Source: Cyanobacteria bacterium OH_CBB_238 (lineage in GTDB: Bacteria > Cyanobacteriota > Vampirovibrionia > Gastranaerophilales > Gastranaerophilaceae). Taken from it: 44,489 bases of DNA. Both the position numbers and the translations under genes were made by a program. The DNA is taken from contig JAEYQN010000168.1 of NCBI GenBank assembly GCA_023409995.1, forward strand, positions 1-44,489, written 5' to 3'. Position 1 is the first letter of the stretch. Each line of letters begins with the position of its first letter. The notes beneath the pieces were generated by a model. The model searched no databases and was not told the origin of the DNA. It saw nothing but the letters and a program-made list of their open reading frames with translations. Of the stretch, positions 8,634 to 17,090 are shown piece after piece.

Positions 8634-10121
8634 CTACTTATAAATTGCATCAGCGAAAATATTGTTAACTATTCTCTGGTAATGTTTGGCATTATCAGAA
8701 GAATCAAACACATTCGCAATATGCTCATCTGGACAACTATTTCCTCTTGACTTACTTTCTAACATTTCTTGGTGAGTTGTTGTATATGGCGTTAGTGGAA
8801 ATAAATCATTCATTTGCATAAAAGTAGGCAGCTTCTCTTCAGGAGAGTTATATCCAAATAAGCAATTTCCCATTCTGGAAAGACGAGTTTCAAAATCATA
8901 CCAAGCATCGTCGTTATCATTAGAAACTTCCGGGCCACTACCATAATTTTGATTACGGCTTTGTTCTCGACTTTCACGCTCAATACCACTGCGATCTTCA
9001 GCATTTACTTTATCAGTGCCTGCATTAAAGCCCATCTCTTCAAATCTGGGATGACGATCACATTTTTCACCAACAATAGAGATATCATTTCGTCCAGACC
9101 AGTCTCTTATTTTATAGTTAATCCTCTGCATCTGCTCATATGATGGCAATCTACCAACCCCGCAATAATGTTCGGGCTCGTAGCCGCCAATATGTTTTGC
9201 GCTATCAAAATATACAGCATCAAAACCAAGATTAATAGCTTTTACGCATTCCCCAACAAAAACGTCTTCGTCTGTATCCCAATTAAAGTCTCGCCCATCA
9301 ACCTTCATCTGCCCCTCTGAAAGAAGCATCCTAAATCCAGTTTTTAATCCTCTCATATGAGCTAAGTCATTGAAAGCTCTTATTTGGTCTTCATCACTAA
9401 CTCTAACGCTATTGCGTTCAAGCCAAGGGGAGGAGACATTTTTACTTATACCTGTATTTAAATTCATAGTATACAAACTTGTTCCGTCGCCCGTATAACT
9501 TTCTCCCCATAAAGCTGGATACAACTGAGATAAGACAACACAATTAGCAAAATTATTAGCAGACGGAGGAATAGCAGGCAACAATTTAATTACGCCCAAT
9601 ATTCCTTCTGAGACTCTATCATATTCGTGCTTGGCAATTGTTCGAGGATTTATCTCGATATAATTAGCATGCCTACCCCAGTTATTGCCATAATTAGGAG
9701 TGGAAATGTTAGATGGTATCTTTGGAAAAGAATTAACAGGCTTTGTCATAGTACATAAGGACTGAATTGCTTGAACAGGAGTCCTTTGCAACAACTCAGA
9801 GGCTGGAGCATAAACCCATTTCTTCCACCCTGTATTTCCGCCATTAAAATAATGATCTTTTGTATAATCATCCTCATATATAGCATTTGTTCCGGATAAA
9901 ACCCAAAAAAGCTTTTGAGCATTATTATCAAACGATCCCTTGAAGGAAATCATTGACTTATTAATAGAAGAAACATAGCTTAAGTAATTTTCAATATGCC
10001 TACTTGACTTAGCCATTTGCATATTGGTTTTTTGTGTATTTACACCTATATTTTCTCTTGGAATATTAGTGCGATTTTGTACTGAATTAATAGCAGAAAT
10101 TGACATAACGATAAAGACCAT
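8634..10121 (-). CDS. Uncharacterised protein with a glycosidase-like (GH13-resembling) core
   Basis: About 495 residues, not recognised as a named family. The first 65 residues are Ser/Asn/Gln-rich with no signal peptide, starting near MSISAINS and ending in ISFKG. The middle resembles an alpha-amylase-type TIM barrel. AHMRGLKTGF looks like the usual A-H-x-x-G-I-x-V strand, GFDAVYFDSAKH looks like GH13 region II (nucleophile Asp at 307), and ISIVGE ends in a possible acid Glu at 353. However, the near-invariant Arg two residues before the nucleophile is Tyr305, and no NHD motif (region IV) was seen, so activity is doubtful. The start could be 10124 (GTG), 10121 or 10106 (ATG). Residue numbers count from 10124. 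It is divergent from the prepilin gene. Confidence 0.55.
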   Translation of the reverse strand: MVFIVMSISAINSVQNRTNIPRENIGVNTQKTNMQMAKSSRHIENYLSYVSSINKSMISFKGSFDNNAQKLFWVLSGTNAIYEDDYTKDHYFNGGNTGWKKWVYAPASELLQRTPVQAIQSLCTMTKPVNSFPKIPSNISTPNYGNNWGRHANYIEINPRTIAKHEYDRVSEGILGVIKLLPAIPPSANNFANCVVLSQLYPALWGESYTGDGTSLYTMNLNTGISKNVSSPWLERNSVRVSDEDQIRAFNDLAHMRGLKTGFRMLLSEGQMKVDGRDFNWDTDEDVFVGECVKAINLGFDAVYFDSAKHIGGYEPEHYCGVGRLPSYEQMQRINYKIRDWSGRNDISIVGEKCDRHPRFEEMGFNAGTDKVNAEDRSGIERESREQSRNQNYGSGPEVSNDNDDAWYDFETRLSRMGNCLFGYNSPEEKLPTFMQMNDLFPLTPYTTTHQEMLESKSRGNSCPDEHIANVFDSSDNAKHYQRIVNNIFADAIYK

Positions 10122-10177
10122 CACTCGAACACACTGTATAAAGGTTGATCAAGATAAAATTTGCCAAATCTAAAACC

Positions 10178-10202
10178 TTATTATTACAAAATGTAATAAT
10201 AA
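10178..10202. promoter_or_regulatory. Perfect 11-base dyad between divergent genes
   Basis: TTATTATTACA (10178-10188) and its exact complement (10192-10202) flank a three-base spacer. It lies between the leftward glycosidase-like gene and the rightward prepilin gene. Position and symmetry fit an operator; the AT-rich stem without a T-run argues against a terminator. Confidence 0.4.
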
Positions 10203-10290
10203 AAATTAAGACAACTAAATAGCTACAAGTTAGAATTGCTCATATAAGTAGGTGATATAGTAAATTACATGTTATAAAAAGCACCAACTG

Positions 10291-10299
10291 TGGTATTAT
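10291..10299 (+). promoter_or_regulatory. Extended -10 promoter of the prepilin gene
   Basis: TGG followed by TATTAT (10294-10299) is an extended -10 element. Transcription would begin near 10306, leaving a 30-base leader with the GAGGG ribosome site. Confidence 0.5.
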
Positions 10300-10337
10300 G
10301 AGAATAAGAAGTACTTTTATAAATCGAGGGAAAAGAA

Positions 10338-10886
10338 ATGAAAAAAGCTTTTACATTATCAGAAGTATTGATATCATTGGCTATCATCGGAGTTATATCT
10401 GCGATATTAATACCTGTTTTAAATAATGTAAGACCTGATAAAGAAAGAATTTTATACAAAAAAGCAATGTATACTTTGCAAAACGCCATATCCACGGCCC
10501 TAAATGATAATAGTGAAAAAGTCGCAAATTCAGCGGCTTATTGGGGCGATTCAACAACTGATTCTACTGCATTTTGTGCAGATGTGGCTGGAGCATTGAA
10601 TGTAGTTGGCACAATAAATTGCGGAATAACTGGTTCATCAACCAGTCCAAACTTTGTAACTGTAAATGGTTCAAAGTGGTGGGGTCTTGGTGGAGATAAG
10701 TTTACGCAGTCTGGCTCTAATATGAGCAAAGTTATTACAGTTGACGTCGATGGAAATAACGGAAAAAACTCTGACGGAGTTGATCAACTAAAAATAAAAG
10801 TAAGATTCGATGGAAAAGTATCAACCGACTCTTCTTGGTCAACAGAAAATGAATATTTAAGCAATGCAATGAAAATTGCAAAATAG
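10338..10886 (+). CDS. Type IV pilin-like protein with prepilin N-methylation signal
   Basis: A 182-residue protein with a class III (prepilin) leader: MKKA then FTLSEVLISL, a hydrophobic helix to about residue 28, and Glu at position +5 of the mature form. The residue before the cleavage point is Ala instead of the usual Gly. The globular part is Ser/Gly/Asn-rich with two cysteines (C80, C95) that could form a disulfide. Such proteins are processed by prepilin peptidase and assemble into type IV pili or type II secretion pseudopili. It is monocistronic, with a GAGGG ribosome site and a strong terminator, so it is likely a major or accessory subunit whose assembly machinery is encoded elsewhere. 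Confidence 0.85.
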   Translation: MKKAFTLSEVLISLAIIGVISAILIPVLNNVRPDKERILYKKAMYTLQNAISTALNDNSEKVANSAAYWGDSTTDSTAFCADVAGALNVVGTINCGITGSSTSPNFVTVNGSKWWGLGGDKFTQSGSNMSKVITVDVDGNNGKNSDGVDQLKIKVRFDGKVSTDSSWSTENEYLSNAMKIAK

Positions 10887-10902
10887 ATTAAACAGTAGTA
10901 CT

Positions 10903-10932
10903 AAAAAGCTGCGGCAGTTGCCGCAGCTTTTT
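10903..10932 (+). terminator. Strong terminator after the prepilin gene
   Basis: GCTGCGGCA (10908-10916) pairs with TGCCGCAGC (10919-10927), flanked by five A on the left and five T on the right. It starts 17 bases after the stop codon and can work in both directions. Confidence 0.9.
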
Positions 10933-11013
10933 AGTATAAGCTTGTTCTAAGAGAATAAGTATGTTAGTATTAGTAGCTATAATATAAATATCAGGCTAGA
11001 GAGAGAATAATTT

Positions 11014-11823
11014 ATGGAAAATAAAAATACAGCAACAATTGGTATAATCGGTGGTTCAGGTTTTTACAAATTCTTTGAAGAAGCAGGGACTGATGTTCAT
11101 GAGATAAGCATCTCAACTCCTTATGGTGAACCTAGCGACAAAATTACCATTGGGAAAATAGCAAATCATAACGTAGCATTTATTCCAAGACATGGTAAAG
11201 ATCATAGATTCCTTCCGCATACCATAAATTATAGAGCTAATATATGGGCTCTAAAATCACTAGGTGTCAAAAGGGTAATTTCACCCTGTGCTGCAGGAAG
11301 TTTACAAACAAAAGTTGAACCCGGTCACTTTGTAATATGTGACCAATATATAGATTGGACAGATGGAAGAAAAAACACATTCTATGATGGTCCGATTTGC
11401 GTTCATCCGAGTGCTGCTGACCCTTATTGTCCAGAATTAAGAGATATCGCAATTAACGCTTGCAAAAAAAACGGAGTACCTGTGCATGAAACTGGAACTG
11501 TTGTAATAATCAACGGCCCAAGGTTTTCAACAAAGGCAGAGTCTAAATTCTTCACACAACAAGGTTGGGAAGTTATAAATATGAGTCAATATCCCGAAGT
11601 TCACTTAGTGAAAGAACAAGATATGTGCCCTATAACAATCGCGCTTATTACTGACTATGATGCTGGATTAGTTGGTGATGTGCCACCAGTAACTCACAAA
11701 GAAGTAATGGAAGTTTTCAAGTCCAATATTGAGAACCTTAAGAGAGTATTATTAACTATGATTGAAAACATTCCTACTGAACAAGATGAATGTGATTGCA
11801 TAAATACATCTACTACATCATAA
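11014..11823 (+). CDS. mtnP: S-methyl-5'-thioadenosine phosphorylase
   Basis: Cleaves methylthioadenosine, the by-product of polyamine synthesis, into adenine and methylthioribose 1-phosphate. The 269-residue purine nucleoside phosphorylase fold has the phosphate loop GGSGFY (13-18), PRHGKDH (58-64) and the nucleoside-binding NMSQYPEV (from 189). T213-D-Y-D216 has the Asp residues that select 6-amino purines, which favours MTA over guanosine or inosine as substrate. A C-rich tail (ECDCINTS) is unusual. A TATAAT precedes it at about 10979 and an AGAGAGAA ribosome site sits before the ATG. yggT follows 43 bases later and is probably co-transcribed. Confidence 0.93.
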   Translation: MENKNTATIGIIGGSGFYKFFEEAGTDVHEISISTPYGEPSDKITIGKIANHNVAFIPRHGKDHRFLPHTINYRANIWALKSLGVKRVISPCAAGSLQTKVEPGHFVICDQYIDWTDGRKNTFYDGPICVHPSAADPYCPELRDIAINACKKNGVPVHETGTVVIINGPRFSTKAESKFFTQQGWEVINMSQYPEVHLVKEQDMCPITIALITDYDAGLVGDVPPVTHKEVMEVFKSNIENLKRVLLTMIENIPTEQDECDCINTSTTS

Positions 11824-11866
11824 AAAGCAAACTTAAAGTAAAAGGCAAATCTAACAAGGAGTTTTT

Positions 11867-12133
11867 ATGGGCATTGCAGCAATAGTAAATTCATTATTTG
11901 AGATATATTGGTGGATAATAATCATCAGAATATTACTTACTTGGCTTCCGTCAATAGATTGGAATGCTCAACCTTTTGCATTAATAAAAAGCCTAGTTGA
12001 CCCTCTTTTAGATCCATTTAGAAGTATTATTCCTCCAATCGGTGGTCTTGATATTTCACCAATAGTAGCTCTAATATTTTTGCAAATTATGCAATCAGTA
12101 ATAGTTCAACTTTTAATCCGTTTTGGAGCGTAA
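11867..12133 (+). CDS. YggT family membrane protein
   Basis: An 88-residue protein with two transmembrane helices (about 5-27 and 62-84) and the family motif DPLLDPFRSIIPP between them. YggT proteins are conserved in cyanobacteria and many other bacteria. They are associated with membrane or division-site organisation, and in plastids with cytochrome b6f assembly, but have no settled biochemical role. An AAGGAG ribosome site is present. It ends 14 bases from the convergent bioY-like gene, with no obvious terminator. Confidence 0.88.
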   Translation: MGIAAIVNSLFEIYWWIIIIRILLTWLPSIDWNAQPFALIKSLVDPLLDPFRSIIPPIGGLDISPIVALIFLQIMQSVIVQLLIRFGA

Positions 12134-12147
12134 ATAAAGCTTCTAGC

Positions 12148-12828
12148 CTATCCCATTATTAACCATAATAGTCTTTTGGTCACTTTTGCTGCAATAATCG
12201 CAAAGAAACTAAACAAAAAATCATATATCATTTTAGAAAAACTTTGAGCAATAATCCAGTCCAAAATAAATTCATATGGCTCTCTTCTAATCAATCCCAT
12301 AATAATTGAATACATTATTCCTATAACATGGACAGATAAAACAGCAAGAAAACAAGCCTTAAAAGAGTCCCTGTATGAAAATTTTTTCTTTAAGCTTTTT
12401 GCAACCAAGATTACTGCGGGCAGGTAAGCAAGTATATAGCCAAAATTGTACTGTAATATGTATTTAGGACCTCCACCGAGCGCAAAAATAGGAAAAAATG
12501 AGAGTCCCAATACAATATATATCAATACAGAAATCGAAGCATAGATTGGTCCAAGCAAAGCCGCTACATAAACAACCACTGGGATTTGAGGAATATATTC
12601 ATAATGATTTACATTTACAACAGGTGCAGACCTATACGTAACGCCAGCAAGCCTATCAAATAATGCATCAAAAGATATACTATAATAAAAAAGAGACAAT
12701 TTAGAGAAGGTAGCAATAACTATTAGAAAAGAACAAAAAGAAACTAAAGCAAGAATCCCCAAACTAAATTTGGATTTTTCATTTGATGTTCTAATTTCTT
12801 TTACTTGGGATTCAATCCTTTTTTTCAT
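12148..12828 (-). CDS. bioY: BioY-like S component of an ECF vitamin transporter
   Basis: A 226-residue hydrophobic protein with about six membrane helices. The block QIPVVVYVAALLGPIYASIS followed by VLIYIVLGLSFFPIFALGGG matches the BioY core (P-x-T/V-x-x...LLGP..G..S...Y..LG..G.PvFa.GGG). BioY is the substrate-binding subunit for biotin uptake and usually works with a shared EcfA/EcfT energising module, which is not in this window. The first 30 residues are charged and longer than typical. The start overlaps the end of rimI by 17 bases. Substrate identity beyond biotin-like is inferred. Confidence 0.75.
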   Translation of the reverse strand: MKKRIESQVKEIRTSNEKSKFSLGILALVSFCSFLIVIATFSKLSLFYYSISFDALFDRLAGVTYRSAPVVNVNHYEYIPQIPVVVYVAALLGPIYASISVLIYIVLGLSFFPIFALGGGPKYILQYNFGYILAYLPAVILVAKSLKKKFSYRDSFKACFLAVLSVHVIGIMYSIIMGLIRREPYEFILDWIIAQSFSKMIYDFLFSFFAIIAAKVTKRLLWLIMG

Positions 12829-13363
12829 AATAGTAATTAACTTTCTTTATCCCATTTGTCACTTTATTATACAAGATTTTAAATTTATCATACCAAATAT
12901 TTTCTGTGAACATAATAAGTGCATTTTCGCCATTATCTTGATAATAATTTTTTCGCTGCCCTATTGAAGAAAACCCAAGTTTTTCATATAAAGAAATAGC
13001 AGCAATATTACTCTCTCTAACTTCTAACGTTATATATTTTATCATCTGTTTATAACAATCATCGACAAGAGTCATTAAAAGGATCTGAGCCAGTTGAAAA
13101 CCTCTAAAGTCAGGGTGAACTGCCAATGTAGTAATATGTGCTTCCTCAAAAATTTGCCAATAGCCAATATAAGCCAACAATTTATTTGTAGTAGTATCCA
13201 CTACGCAGTAATAGAAGGCCAACTTATTTGAGAGCTCTTGATAAAAAGAGTTTTTAGACCAGTGATGATTAGGATAAGAGAGTTCCTCTATCTTCATCAC
13301 CTCATCTAAGTCTGAATCTTCCATTCTTTTTATTTTTACATATAGGATTTTCTGTTTCATCAC
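12812..13363 (-). CDS. rimI: GNAT acetyltransferase, RimI-like (ribosomal protein alanine N-acetyltransferase)
   Basis: A 183-residue GNAT protein. The core has the acetyl-CoA region TTLAVHPDFRGFQLAQILL (motif A, with R-G-F-Q-L-A in place of the common R-x-x-G-x-G/A), EVRESNIAAISLYEKLGF (motif B, typical of RimI) and a YY(Q)DNGE.A.IM ending. RimI acetylates the N-terminus of ribosomal protein bS18. A C-terminal extension of about 30 residues is lineage-specific. I keep the GTG at 13363 as start: a consensus promoter ends six bases before it and there is no Shine-Dalgarno site, so the message may be leaderless. The next codon is ATG. It is co-transcribed with the overlapping bioY-like gene. 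Confidence 0.8.
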   Translation of the reverse strand: MMKQKILYVKIKRMEDSDLDEVMKIEELSYPNHHWSKNSFYQELSNKLAFYYCVVDTTTNKLLAYIGYWQIFEEAHITTLAVHPDFRGFQLAQILLMTLVDDCYKQMIKYITLEVRESNIAAISLYEKLGFSSIGQRKNYYQDNGENALIMFTENIWYDKFKILYNKVTNGIKKVNYYYEKKD

Positions 13364-13369
13364 TACGAA

Positions 13370-13398
13370 ATTGTATCAAAGACCAACTCAAGTTTCAA
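13370..13398 (-). promoter_or_regulatory. Promoter of rimI-bioY, predicting a leaderless start
   Basis: On the minus strand, TTGAAA (13398-13393), a 17-base spacer ending in TGA, and TACAAT (13375-13370). Six bases then lead to the GTG at 13363, which is where transcription should begin. Confidence 0.65.
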
Positions 13399-13568
13399 AC
13401 AGGGAAATATCAATGCACTCATGAAATTTTTCCATTTTCAATCATGCAAAAAGATGTTCTTTAAAGCAAAAATACAAAGAATAGAGGATATAAAGGCATG
13501 ATAAATACATTATTATCTTGTTAGGATTTTATGTACCAGAATACTAGACATTCGACTTTGAGGTAGGT

Positions 13569-14015
13569 TTGAAAAAATTTAAATTTAGGCTGGAAACAGT
13601 TCTAAGACTTAAGGAAAAAAACTTAAGTGATAGACTGATAGAATTAGCAAGAATCAGTAATGTATTAAAAGAAGAAGAATCAAAACTTGACCTGACAAAA
13701 GCAAGAATTGAAGAAATAAAAAGCAATCTGGAAAATCTAAATAAAGGAAATGGTGAATTAAATATAATTGAAATCCAATCGAGCAAAGGGTTTTTAATTA
13801 AGTTATCTAATGATATAAGAAGCCATGAACAAATCATTCTACAGGTAAAAAAAGCAGTCGAAGAAAGAAGAAAACAGGTGCAAGAGGCACTTAAAGAAAA
13901 AAACATACTCGAAAAACTAAGAGAGAAGCAAGAAGAACAACACTTCAAAGAAATATTATACAAAGAATCTGTAGAACTCGACGACATTGCAATAAGCAGG
14001 TACAAAGTTAGCTAA
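13569..14015 (+). CDS. fliJ: Flagellar export chaperone FliJ
   Basis: A 148-residue all-helical, highly charged coiled-coil protein starting KKFKFRLETVLRLKE, the characteristic FliJ opening. FliJ is the stalk-like subunit of the flagellar export ATPase complex (with FliI/FliH). The start is TTG at 13569 preceded by AGGTAGG, so an ATG-only search would miss it. It opens a four-gene flagellar unit (fliJ-fliK-flgD-flgE); fliI and fliH are not upstream here. About 200 bases before it contain no gene. Confidence 0.85.
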   Translation: MKKFKFRLETVLRLKEKNLSDRLIELARISNVLKEEESKLDLTKARIEEIKSNLENLNKGNGELNIIEIQSSKGFLIKLSNDIRSHEQIILQVKKAVEERRKQVQEALKEKNILEKLREKQEEQHFKEILYKESVELDDIAISRYKVS

Positions 14016-14035
14016 TTATTAAAAATCAGGTAAAC

Positions 14036-16594
14036 ATGACGACTAATTACATAAATGACTATTTAATGGCAAATATCGGTAGCGAAAAAGAGCTATCAAA
14101 ATCTACATCCTATCAATCAAAGGATTCTAATTCGCCTGAATTTATGAATATATTGAGCAACTTAAACCAAAAAGTACAACAAGTTGAAAAACAAAATACA
14201 ACTGAAACTAAATCAATAAATCCACAAAATTTAACTGTTCAAGATGTTCCCGCCCAAACAAATATTTCTACGTTAAAAAATATTGGTGTACAAAAAGAAA
14301 ATAAGAGCAAACTAGCAAATAATACATCTGCTGTAATTATTGCGCAACCAAATGTTAATACCAATACAAAGATGCCTAATTTAAAAACTGAGTCATTAAT
14401 CGATAACATCCAAAATAATAGCGAATTAAATAACTCAAATATAGAAACTCCATTAGTTTTAAATGAACAACTCATTCAGGCACAAGCAATAATGCAAGAG
14501 CCTATCAAACCTGCGGCAATACCAGAAAATTTTATATTAGGGAATACCGAAGAGATTGAGAGCCAACAAGTTCAAGCTATGCAAGCAAAAGATACAAATA
14601 CACTCTCAACAGGAACTGATTCTACAAAACTAAAAAACGAAATAGAACAGAATAATAAAACTCCTTTAACTGCGACAAATAGCTATATTGAAGACAACAA
14701 CACCGAAATAACGAATTCTACAACTGGTATTAAGGCAAATAACACTGTCAAAAATAACCAAAACATTGAACAAATAGTTAAAGAAGAAACAACTTTAGAA
14801 AAAATTAATCCAACTCAAAATAGCGAGAATTTTGAAAATAATAAAGTTGAATTAACAAGTACTCCCGAGATTCAAATAACTAATAATGCAGATTTGAAAG
14901 CTGAAACAAAAGTTACAGATACCAACAAGAACGCTGAAACAAAAGCAATTGATGGAACTATAGATTTACCCAAAGCAGAAGAGAAAATTGACTTAGAGAA
15001 TCCCAGCTCAGCCAAGTCTCTTACACAAAATGAATCCAAAACTCCTAATAACTCAGATTACAACACTACAGAGACTTCTAATAAAGACAAACAAACAAAC
15101 ACTTTGGAGAATAAAAGTGTTGAGGTTAAGACTGTTGAAGGCAAGACTACTCAGGATATTGCTGTTGAAAAATATGAACGGCCTGAAATAGAGTCTGCAA
15201 ACAAGGAAAAAATAAGCACAAACACTAATTTCGAAAAACCAGAAGAAAAAATCACTATAGAGAATTCTGAAAAAGTTGTTGGAACTGATACAAAGTATGA
15301 TCATGTTGAAAATATAACAGGTGCTGCTGCAAATATATTAGATTCAAACGTTAATTCATTAGAAAATGACGGCGTTAGTGAAGCAACCACAAAACGTGTG
15401 CAGCACGAGAATTTAGAAACTTCAGAAATATTAAGTCAAAAGGAAGATAATGAAGTAAAAAACACCAACTCAGCAAATAACAGTAACTCAATAGAGTCAT
15501 TACTAAATAATGATGAATTGAATATCGTGGAAATTAAAAATACTACCGAAAATAAGCTCAAAACCGAAATTTTAGTGCAAGATATAAATAGTAAAGTTGA
15601 AACTCAAGACTACTTGAGAAACAATAGCATTTCATTCGAAAGAGATTCAATTACATTACCTGACACTAAAATTATTGAAAATGTCAGCGACAAAATTGAT
15701 AAAGAAGCAATAGAAAGTACTGTTCAACCCGTTCAAGAATCAACATCAATACAGAATGTTGAGTTAGACTTAGTTCAACCTGAAACAGATGTTGAAACAT
15801 CAAACATGACAAAAGAAATAAAAAATGAGACCAAAACTGTTTCTCATGAAAATGAACAGCCTTACATTCAGCATCATTTAAAAGCAAAAAGTACAATGAA
15901 AGATAATCAATCAAATGATGGCTTCAGCAAACAACAAAATGCATCTGAGCAAATTGTAAAAATGTCTATTGTTGGAGACACGCACTCTGCAACATCAAAT
16001 GACTTTGGAAACTTAATTAACCAACAGCAAAATACGCTAACAACGGACAAAATATCGGGTCAAATAAGCACCCCGTCACAAGACACAAGTTTAAATAAAT
16101 TGGACATTTTAAATCAAATAAATGAAAGAATGAGTTCAATAAAAACATCACAAAGTGAAAAAATTGAAATAATTCTACAACCTGCAAACTTGGGAAAAGT
16201 CAACATAGAACTAGAATCTGTAAAAGGTGCACTCACTGCAACACTGGTTGCAGATTCTCAGCAAGTAAAAGAAATTCTTGAAAAAAATGTTGATTCACTT
16301 AAAAACAATCTAACTTCGCAAGGTGTAAATGTAAACAACGTAATTGTAAAAGTCGAAGAGCCAAATAAGTCTAGCCACTCAGGAATGAATTTTGACCAAA
16401 ACCAATTTCAAAGTAATCAAAACCAGAACAATAACCAACAAAACAATCAAAATCAAAACTATATGAAAGACAATTATAGAAATGACTCTTTGCTACACGA
16501 AGCCACTAAAACAGACGAAAATGAAAGTAGCAATGAAGTAGAAACAAAAAAAAGTAATACAGAAAATAAAAACCTTATAGATTATAAAGTATAA
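14036..16594 (+). CDS. fliK: Flagellar hook-length control protein FliK (very long form)
   Basis: An 852-residue protein, about twice the length of many FliK proteins. Residues 1 to about 690 are low-complexity, rich in Asn, Glu, Thr, Ser and Lys and predicted disordered. This matches the ruler part, whose length sets hook length. The conserved C-terminal Flg_hook domain (about 700-770) has KIEIILQPANLGKVNIELES, then GALTATLVADSQQVKEIL and LKNNLTSQGVNV. It is followed by an Asn/Gln-rich tail of about 80 residues. The C-terminal domain switches the export gate from hook to filament substrates. It is 20 bases after fliJ and 10 before flgD. Confidence 0.85.
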   Translation: MTTNYINDYLMANIGSEKELSKSTSYQSKDSNSPEFMNILSNLNQKVQQVEKQNTTETKSINPQNLTVQDVPAQTNISTLKNIGVQKENKSKLANNTSAVIIAQPNVNTNTKMPNLKTESLIDNIQNNSELNNSNIETPLVLNEQLIQAQAIMQEPIKPAAIPENFILGNTEEIESQQVQAMQAKDTNTLSTGTDSTKLKNEIEQNNKTPLTATNSYIEDNNTEITNSTTGIKANNTVKNNQNIEQIVKEETTLEKINPTQNSENFENNKVELTSTPEIQITNNADLKAETKVTDTNKNAETKAIDGTIDLPKAEEKIDLENPSSAKSLTQNESKTPNNSDYNTTETSNKDKQTNTLENKSVEVKTVEGKTTQDIAVEKYERPEIESANKEKISTNTNFEKPEEKITIENSEKVVGTDTKYDHVENITGAAANILDSNVNSLENDGVSEATTKRVQHENLETSEILSQKEDNEVKNTNSANNSNSIESLLNNDELNIVEIKNTTENKLKTEILVQDINSKVETQDYLRNNSISFERDSITLPDTKIIENVSDKIDKEAIESTVQPVQESTSIQNVELDLVQPETDVETSNMTKEIKNETKTVSHENEQPYIQHHLKAKSTMKDNQSNDGFSKQQNASEQIVKMSIVGDTHSATSNDFGNLINQQQNTLTTDKISGQISTPSQDTSLNKLDILNQINERMSSIKTSQSEKIEIILQPANLGKVNIELESVKGALTATLVADSQQVKEILEKNVDSLKNNLTSQGVNVNNVIVKVEEPNKSSHSGMNFDQNQFQSNQNQNNNQQNNQNQNYMKDNYRNDSLLHEATKTDENESSNEVETKKSNTENKNLIDYKV

Positions 16595-16604
16595 AGGAGG
16601 AGAT

Positions 16605-17045
16605 ATGAGTTCAATATCAAGCCAACTTATAGGAATGCAATCCGCTACGGCTCAAACAAAAGCAGCATCAAGCTCTGGTTCATCAACGGAGATAACATCA
16701 GACGATTTCTTGTCATTGCTGCTAACTCAGCTGCAGTATCAAGACCCAATGAATCCTGTTGATAATACAGAGTTTTTGTCACAACAAGCACAGTTTACAC
16801 AATTAAGCACCATTCAGGAGATGAGTAGTAATATATCTTCAAATAATCAGATCACGCAAGCTTGTTCTTTAGTCGGTAAAGATGTAACGCTTCAAGATCC
16901 AAATGATAGCACTAAAACCATAACCGGAACAGTAACCTCAGCAAACTTCGGAGGTAAAAACCCAACGGTTACAGTAAATGGAAAAGAATACGCGCTAGGT
17001 TACGTAACTAAAGTAAATAATGACACTACAGCTACAACAAACTAA
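16605..17045 (+). CDS. flgD: Flagellar hook assembly scaffold FlgD
   Basis: A 146-residue protein with the diagnostic N-terminal block DDFLSLLLTQLQYQDPMNPV then DNTEFLSQQAQFTQLST, which caps the growing hook and is removed later. It is shorter than enterobacterial FlgD, and only part of the C-terminal beta/tudor-like region is present (SLVGKDVTLQDP to VNGKEYALGYVTKV). An AAGGAGGA ribosome site gives strong translation. It lies between fliK and flgE, the usual order. Confidence 0.93.
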   Translation: MSSISSQLIGMQSATAQTKAASSSGSSTEITSDDFLSLLLTQLQYQDPMNPVDNTEFLSQQAQFTQLSTIQEMSSNISSNNQITQACSLVGKDVTLQDPNDSTKTITGTVTSANFGGKNPTVTVNGKEYALGYVTKVNNDTTATTN

Positions 17046-17090
17046 CAAAAACAATAAATCTAGACTTACATAAATTTTTAGGAGGAAAAA

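Noticed and set aside
13544..14005. A 153-residue minus-strand frame opposite fliJ, rich in Ser/Phe/Leu
   Set aside because: It is the complement of a highly charged coiled-coil gene. The composition is an artefact, and fliJ has the ribosome site and family match.
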